Shown here: in pieces, positions 60,101 to 64,000 of the stretch
Layout of the letters: every line of letters begins with the position of its first letter
Numbering within the stretch: the stretch's first letter is position 1
From: Parahoeflea alexandrii
Lineage (GTDB): Bacteria > Pseudomonadota > Alphaproteobacteria > Rhizobiales > Rhizobiaceae
Direction of reading: 5' to 3'
NCBI RefSeq assembly: GCF_027214025.1
Contig: NZ_JAPWHB010000001.1
Location: forward strand, 1,178,001-1,242,000
DNA length: 64,000 bases
Program-made: the position numbers and the translations under genes
Notes under the pieces: generated by a model
Database searches by the model: none
Told to the model about the DNA's origin: nothing
Seen by the model: the letters and a program-made list of their open reading frames with translations, nothing else

Positions 60101-62759
60101 TGGGCAACCCGATCGAAACTCCGGGCCGGCTCTCGATGTCCTTATTGAGCAAAGAGCCGAATGAATCCGGCAGACCGAGATCTTTCAGGAAGTCGAAGTT
60201 CGTTACGCGCCACGCCGAGACGTAGTGCTTCAGCTCATCCGTCCGAGGCTCCAGCCCGCGCTGGACTCCTAGACCCGTTAGAAAGTCGGTCCACTCCTCG
60301 ATGAATCTTGTCCCGAACACCGAGCTGGAGGGCGGAGCGATCCGTCGCGCGCGCACTTCGTCGATGTCCTTCGAGCCGGCAGGCGCAAGCTCAAGGAACT
60401 GTTGGAGGTGGTAGCCGAACGTCCGTTCGGGCCATGACGACGAGAACACCGCCTCCGAGGCCTGTACGAACTCGCCGTCGATCGTCGGGACGAACAGGCG
60501 GTAGGTGGCGGAGAGCGCCACAGGCCGCTTGATGGCGACGGAACGTCGCCAGATCGCAAAGGCCCAGCGAAGACCTGCGGTCCGGACCTTCTTGGTGCCG
60601 TCTCGCTCGACGATCTGAGAGATGCGCGTCAGCAGCGCCTCGCTCTCGAACGGTGTCGCCAAATCCTTCTCGAGGAACTGGCGCGCGGCGGCCAGATCGC
60701 CGTACCAGGGGAGCGCGTCATGCAGGAACGCGAAAAACTCCCGGACCGGTGCCGGAGGATAGAAGTCCTCGCCGATGCTCTCCTCGGCGTCGCCGCGACG
60801 CGGAGGAACGAAGACCGAGGTCTCACGCGCGCTTCGGCGTCTGCGCCGCTTCGTCCCCTCGCCACCCAGCAGCTCCGCCGGAACGTGCAACCGCCTCGCC
60901 CTTAGGCTGCCGTCCTGGCAGATCAAGATCTCCCTCCCGGCAAGCACGGCGGTATTACCGCCCATGAAATCCGGCAGGTCGCGGTAGAAGGCCGTCCACC
61001 TGTTCCAATCGGGCTTTCTCAGCTTCGCAATCGCCTTCGCCAGGCTTTCTACGATCTCGGCGCGCTCGGCGGCGGTCATCTGGTCCCTGAAGCGCTCACC
61101 GGCATGGAGGCGGAGGAACTCCGCCAACTGCTCTGTCCGGCGCTGCCCTAATCCGGGCCAGAGCGGGGCGACGCCTGCCGAGCGCCCGTGACGCGCAACG
61201 ACCTCCAGCGAGAAGGACTTGCCGTCCGCGATCGGGCGTCTCGCGGAGGCAGGACTCACCCACGTGATCGGGCCGAATTCTGGCCGCACGAACGCATCGC
61301 CGGTCCGGTCGCCGAGGCACGGCACGAAATCCGCATCGCCCAGCCAAGGCGCAGACCAGCGACGCGCGATCTCGGCCGCCATGATCTTGCCGAGATCAAC
61401 GGCACCCTCGGCGTCTTCATTGTCTTCTCCGTCAGCCTCGAGCAAGCTCGCAGGTGTCCTCCAGATGAGAAGGTCCATTGCCGCCCTCGCGGCGGTAACG
61501 GTCGGAACGGTGGTCATCTGGGACGTCGAACCGTGCTCGGCGAGCCATTGCGCTGTCCCAGATGCCAGCCTGACCGCATGCTCCAGCACGAGCGAATTCA
61601 CCCGGACCGTCGGGTCCAAACTCATGCGGTTCGAATTCGGGAAGAAGCTGCCATGCATGTGGCCTTGGAACGGCGAAGTGGCGCCGCGCCCCATGGGCAG
61701 GAAAGTGTATAGACGGGGATTGAAGCTCGGACGGTCCTCGGCGATCGGCACGGCAACCGCCACCTCGCCTGCGCCTTTCCAGCCTTTCCAGTTCTGCGGA
61801 AGTGCTCCGGATTCCAAGCCTTCCGCCACCGCCGCCTGCATCTCCGCTTCAGGGATGTCAGCGCGCGCGGCCCAGAACCGACCGTTTTCGCCAAGGTCGA
61901 CCAGCATCGGGCCGGACTTGCCGGCTAGCGGCTCTTCGTTCCTGCTCAGTCCGAGTTCGAATGCGTCATCCTTTAAGCGCTCGCCGTCGATCCTGGCCTC
62001 CAGCGTGCCAACACGCCGCAGGAACAGCAGCATCGGTGCGTCAGCCTTCGCAAGGCCGACCATCTCCGTCCGAACCACATCCAGCGCCGCCTCGTTGCGG
62101 ATCGGCAGCCGGATCACGGTCGAGAAGCCGCGCTTCGCGAATTTCGCCACCGCGCTCGGCACCTCATCAATCCAGAGCGGGATATAGAACGCAGGCAGGT
62201 CCGAGCGCGCCAGCGCGCGTGTTGTCTTATCGGGTAGCAGCGGGTCGAGTTCCGCCCCGCGCGCGAAGGTGAAGCAGTACCCGTCGAAAACGTCGCCCGG
62301 ACTGCTCTCGACCAGTCGCGAAAATACCTGCGGCGCGTCGGTTACGTGACGTACACTTCGAAAGCCCAGGCCCTTGTTTCCCACAGCCTCGCCGGGCGGC
62401 TTGCTCGACAAACCCATATCGCAGAGCGCGTCGACATTCTTCGGCTCGAACGGCTTTCCCCGGTTGGCGACATAGAGCGTGCCGCTTTCACCCTCGTCGC
62501 TAGCCAGAAGAATTGCGATCTCGCCGTCTCTGCACTTCGTGTCGTGTGCGTCATGGCCGTTCTGGATCAGCTCGATCAGGAAGCGACCGTGGTAGTCGGC
62601 AATTATGTGCTCCGAGAGACTTTGGTTCTGCTTGTGGACAGAATCATAGTACTCGCCGTCTTTGTCGATCGTGCCGAGGAAGCCCGTGATCTTGCGGGTG
62701 GCAATCCGCTCGACGTGCGCGCGAGTACCCAGCTGCACGACCTCGCTTGCCTGCGCCAT
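57198..62759 (-). CDS. Giant sacsin-type ATPase with C-terminal DUF3883 domain
   Basis: About 1853 residues. The N-terminal GHKL ATPase has FLIELIQNGHDAHD (N box) and GNKGLGFRSVRHV (G box), the sacsin/Hsp90-like layout. A long middle region without recognised domains follows. The last ~150 residues are DUF3883, a PD-(D/E)xK-like fold: GRIGELTVYHWLKSR, DTLGYDFCISF and WYIEVKAS give the Glu, Asp and ExK of the nuclease site. Such proteins occur in defence islands and are suspected nucleases gated by ATP. ATG 62759 is used; the frame is open to TTG 62852 with a GAGGGGGGA stretch but no good start after it. Confidence 0.8.
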   Translation of the reverse strand: MAQASEVVQLGTRAHVERIATRKITGFLGTIDKDGEYYDSVHKQNQSLSEHIIADYHGRFLIELIQNGHDAHDTKCRDGEIAILLASDEGESGTLYVANRGKPFEPKNVDALCDMGLSSKPPGEAVGNKGLGFRSVRHVTDAPQVFSRLVESSPGDVFDGYCFTFARGAELDPLLPDKTTRALARSDLPAFYIPLWIDEVPSAVAKFAKRGFSTVIRLPIRNEAALDVVRTEMVGLAKADAPMLLFLRRVGTLEARIDGERLKDDAFELGLSRNEEPLAGKSGPMLVDLGENGRFWAARADIPEAEMQAAVAEGLESGALPQNWKGWKGAGEVAVAVPIAEDRPSFNPRLYTFLPMGRGATSPFQGHMHGSFFPNSNRMSLDPTVRVNSLVLEHAVRLASGTAQWLAEHGSTSQMTTVPTVTAARAAMDLLIWRTPASLLEADGEDNEDAEGAVDLGKIMAAEIARRWSAPWLGDADFVPCLGDRTGDAFVRPEFGPITWVSPASARRPIADGKSFSLEVVARHGRSAGVAPLWPGLGQRRTEQLAEFLRLHAGERFRDQMTAAERAEIVESLAKAIAKLRKPDWNRWTAFYRDLPDFMGGNTAVLAGREILICQDGSLRARRLHVPAELLGGEGTKRRRRRSARETSVFVPPRRGDAEESIGEDFYPPAPVREFFAFLHDALPWYGDLAAARQFLEKDLATPFESEALLTRISQIVERDGTKKVRTAGLRWAFAIWRRSVAIKRPVALSATYRLFVPTIDGEFVQASEAVFSSSWPERTFGYHLQQFLELAPAGSKDIDEVRARRIAPPSSSVFGTRFIEEWTDFLTGLGVQRGLEPRTDELKHYVSAWRVTNFDFLKDLGLPDSFGSLLNKDIESRPGVSIGLPTSTDYDVGALWWMPGQADIDEFSDDALDAYSKLIVYWIGRIERRHLWTVVKHRHSHRSDNRDWPTPLAAFLRSAAWVPCDEPSDDGLRRRRCTGREVWLSKSTDRYPPFLRRPSYKLGRALDRAADGALDNLRKHAEFRTFNANDSLLEQAGFLAEQFADGCVRRFYERELMNIYSRCWIRLAEQHGTPEAALPTGKAPAQLLVRRRGQLGVAKVLGSDAETVYVRDSADSIAASLVEVIGDPLVEIRSAEQGRLGVLLQRLYGERIHRTSQLAYAIQVDGAALEELPVGPRLVERCPWLRPMLAVALGALDSMDINRLPSDRSGIVQALDRIELQQKIDVRFMLEGRDVTPPTSRPAYQFERTEGEPLVILIGEGGLTWSQVEAALPAIGEAIQHSAVVPHMKLLTRQLAFEGVAVDDRPTGQEDLLRLCRMLELSEQATQVARESLGERIDRQLHWFRAIVFQLGGESAFERWLQGELAATEDRAALIDLLRSALPSDATAPEEIVAAAKISFSTGELRERLDLDFAEFNTSLVSTGSPPDVDPAAQASQLEYFVEDNRISITDALRNMVAPTILGFEPDSRYTAACEALSNLRPDPDWLHRYERIPDELLAEHVAKWLVANGAPPRGGNLHGLAEVATVRTVNAATLKQVTRRAQPLVRAWGVQKSAKVHELWRDPGQAETELRRRLDEAGAFDCRTWAEAELLIWFARLGVWPTDMARTLDRAELGVAGTEIEAEALKAREERKRRDSEARSVRLNGDLRDPQAVDWLKLSEEISQGLSRKLLNRPIGMFADLAPAEEARRRRRGSRGRGSGGAYSGIPQEKKDMIGRIGELTVYHWLKSRQPGQDIDRCWVSSNGTTFNGREGSDTLGYDFCISFNKQTWYIEVKASTEDPCQFELGETEVRRAREVARSRSAERYVIAYVANIGQTGTTTIDILPNPLGPDADGVLNIVGDSIRYAFGRRR

Positions 62760-63338
62760 GCCTTTCACGCCTGCCTTGGCCGACTCTACTTCGATGTCGA
62801 TGGATTTTCCCCCCTCTATGTACAGTGTGCCAATCGCATCGACCCAAGGCAAGCATCATACACGAGCAGCCTGCCATCTTGATTAAACGGCAGGTTTCGG
62901 AAATGGCCAAACGGCGCACAGATGGCCGAAATGGGGGCGCTATGCCGTCGAAGCTCGTTGACCCTATGAAGGTCAGCTTTCCCAACGTAGTTGCCCGATA
63001 CCTGCCAGTCCGTTTTCCACCCCCTTTTGCAGTTGTAATCGAAAGTGAGCAGTCCCGCAGGGGCAGCCGTCAAATGGCAACACATCGGCTATGCTGTGGC
63101 GCCAAAGCTATGAGCGGCAATCCCGTCATTGCCCCGGCATGGCGGAAAGCCATCTCCCACTTCCAGTACGCTGATCCCTGGTCCGGCCGAGAGCCTTACG
63201 CCATCGACCCGAAACGGGTCCACTACGCGAGCGTGCCGCCTTGAGGCTTCGCCTCAGCGGTGATTTCGGCCCTCGGCCGGACACATCGGGCCCCTGTCGC
63301 GCGGAGGATGGTCCCGCCTCCAGACAGGAGCCGGAAAG
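62760..63338. other. Intergenic region left of small ICE-type genes
   Basis: About 580 bases. A 44-codon plus-strand frame (63110-63244, ending in RVHYASVPP) is protein-like but unsupported. A TGAGGC-TTC-GCCTCA hairpin at 63242-63256 overlaps its stop and lies in the leader of the next small gene. The promoter for the DUF3883 gene must be near the left end. Confidence 0.35.
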
Positions 63339-63506
63339 ATGTCCCTCAACGACGCTAACGCCTTCGCCTTCAGGCTCGCCATCACCCTCATGGACGCCAT
63401 CGTCATCTTCCAGACCGGCGACGGCAGCCTTTGGATCGTTCCCGCCAAGGAATACGATAGCGACACCGCCGCCATCATCCATGAATTCGATCCCTTCCAG
63501 CCTTGA
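63339..63506 (+). CDS. Small hypothetical protein (55 aa)
   Basis: ATG 63339, with CAGGAG nine bases upstream, opens a 55-codon frame (SLNDANAFAFRLAITLMDAI, FQTGDGSLWIVPAKEYDSDT, ending HEFDPFQP). Small proteins of this sort are familiar from Rhizobiales plasmid/ICE backbones; function unknown. A membrane-protein gene follows 117 bases downstream on the same strand. Confidence 0.6.
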   Translation: MSLNDANAFAFRLAITLMDAIVIFQTGDGSLWIVPAKEYDSDTAAIIHEFDPFQP

Positions 63507-63623
63507 CGAAGGGAGCGCCGATTTCCGCTCCCGTGACCGCTCAACTTCAGTTATGCTTCACATTGCGCCGTGGTGGTGGTGGAGGGTGCGACCGTCAGAC
63601 AATTTCTCACGGAGACCACCACC

Positions 63624-64000
63624 ATGATCTTCCTTGGCATCATCTTCGGCGTCGCGGCCATCGGCGTTCTCTGCTGGCTGCTGTTCACGCTTGCTATCTA
63701 CGCGCTCCCAGCCTTCGCCGGCGTCACCGCCGCCATGTGGGCCTATGACACCGGTGCCGGCTGGCCGGGCGGCATCGCGATCGGCCTGGTCGCGGCCGGG
63801 TCGATTTTCGGCGTCGGTCAATTGCTGCTTGCCTTATCGCGGCCGCTGTGGCTGCGCAGCGTCATTGCGCTTGCCTTCGCCGCGCCTGCAGTGATCGCGG
63901 GCTATCACGCGACCTATGGCATCGTGAAGCACGCCATGCCGTCGGAGAACTGGCAGATCGCATTTTCCATCGTCGGTGCGATCGCGGTCGGCGTCACGGC
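63624..64000 (+). CDS. Multi-pass membrane protein, cut by window edge
   Basis: ATG 63624 opens a frame that runs off the window (at least 125 residues) and encodes about four hydrophobic helices (IFLGIIFGVAAIGVLCWLLF, AGSIFGVGQLLLAL, SVIALAFAAPAVIAGY, IAFSIVGAIAVGV). No family recognised. Typical of small inner-membrane proteins of mobile-element backbones. Confidence 0.6.
   Translation, partial: MIFLGIIFGVAAIGVLCWLLFTLAIYALPAFAGVTAAMWAYDTGAGWPGGIAIGLVAAGSIFGVGQLLLALSRPLWLRSVIALAFAAPAVIAGYHATYGIVKHAMPSENWQIAFSIVGAIAVGVT

Larger units (their letters stand above)
29605..64000. mobile_element. Genomic island / integrative element at tRNA-Arg, right end outside window
   Basis: From the tRNA on, gene content changes from metabolic to mobile-element and defence types: an IS256 remnant, a Dnd-like operon, HipBA, ArdC, RadC, ParB-like, strawberry-notch helicase, Toprim and DUF2493 proteins. 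Parts (30.2-33 kb, 40 kb) are visibly more A+T-rich. No integrase, relaxase or type IV secretion gene and no copy of the tRNA 3' end were seen within the window, so the extent is inferred and the left boundary assumed to be at the tRNA. Confidence 0.65.

Noticed and set aside
63110-63244. 44-codon plus-strand frame
   Set aside because: Protein-like but without a clear ribosome site or family; left inside the intergenic entry.
29605-64000. Second copy of the tRNA 3' end as a right attachment site
   Set aside because: No convincing repeat of the TTCGAATCCTGTCGGGTGC segment was found by eye in the window; a search of the flanking sequence is needed.

Overview
The window looks like chromosomal DNA of a GC-rich alphaproteobacterium of the Rhizobiales type (a Hoeflea/Mesorhizobium-like relative is my guess). 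The basis is gene content and order: a rhizobial-style urease cluster, a non-pyrrolysine MttB homologue, the Anbu/ATP-grasp/alpha-E/transglutaminase operon, a TctCBA transporter, and ParB/ArdC/RadC/strawberry-notch genes typical of Rhizobiales plasmids and integrative elements. No 16S or species marker is present.

Region 1 (1-29.6 kb) is ordinary core or near-core genome. It holds a five-PAS hybrid-type histidine kinase running off the left edge, MttB-family methyltransferase, an EamA exporter, the four-gene Anbu operon (5.8-9.7 kb) and a 13-gene urease cluster on the minus strand (9.7-18.2 kb; ureD-ureA-hupE-ureB-cyclase-hyp-lprI-ureC-baeRF-ureE-ABM-ureF-ureG). Then come small envelope proteins, a mutarotase-like protein, a flavoprotein, an epimerase, a tripartite tricarboxylate transporter and a CHASE-like/PAS/GGDEF/EAL protein.

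Region 2 (29.6 kb to the right edge) starts at a tRNA-Arg(CCG) gene and has the look of an integrated genomic island. Next to the tRNA are a 12-bp inverted repeat and a frameshifted IS256-family remnant. A defence-like block follows: an HNH protein, a membrane methyltransferase, then a tightly overlapping eight-gene operon (32.7-39.9 kb). That operon encodes a GIY-YIG protein, a DndB-like DGQHR protein, a ribbon-helix-helix protein, DndC, a small protein, DndD, a DndE-like domain fused to an FtsK/HerA translocase, and a TusA sulfur carrier. I read it as an unusual DNA phosphorothioation-type system: there is no DndA cysteine desulfurase and no DndFGH, and TusA is the likely sulfur carrier. This is the most interesting object in the window.

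Region 3 (40.6-64 kb) is the mobile-element backbone: a HipBA toxin-antitoxin pair, ArdC, a DUF2958 protein, RadC, a long ParB-like protein, a strawberry-notch helicase fused to a methyltransferase, a Toprim primase-like protein and a DUF2493 protein. The ardC, radC and parB genes share a structured 5' leader with compensatory base changes; the strawberry-notch gene has a longer hairpin in the same place. Between backbone genes sits a second defence-like pair in convergent orientation: a zinc-hook AAA ATPase resembling RloC/PrrC relatives, and a roughly 1850-residue sacsin-type ATPase with a C-terminal DUF3883 domain. No integrase, conjugation gene or second attachment site is seen, so the right end of the island lies beyond the window.
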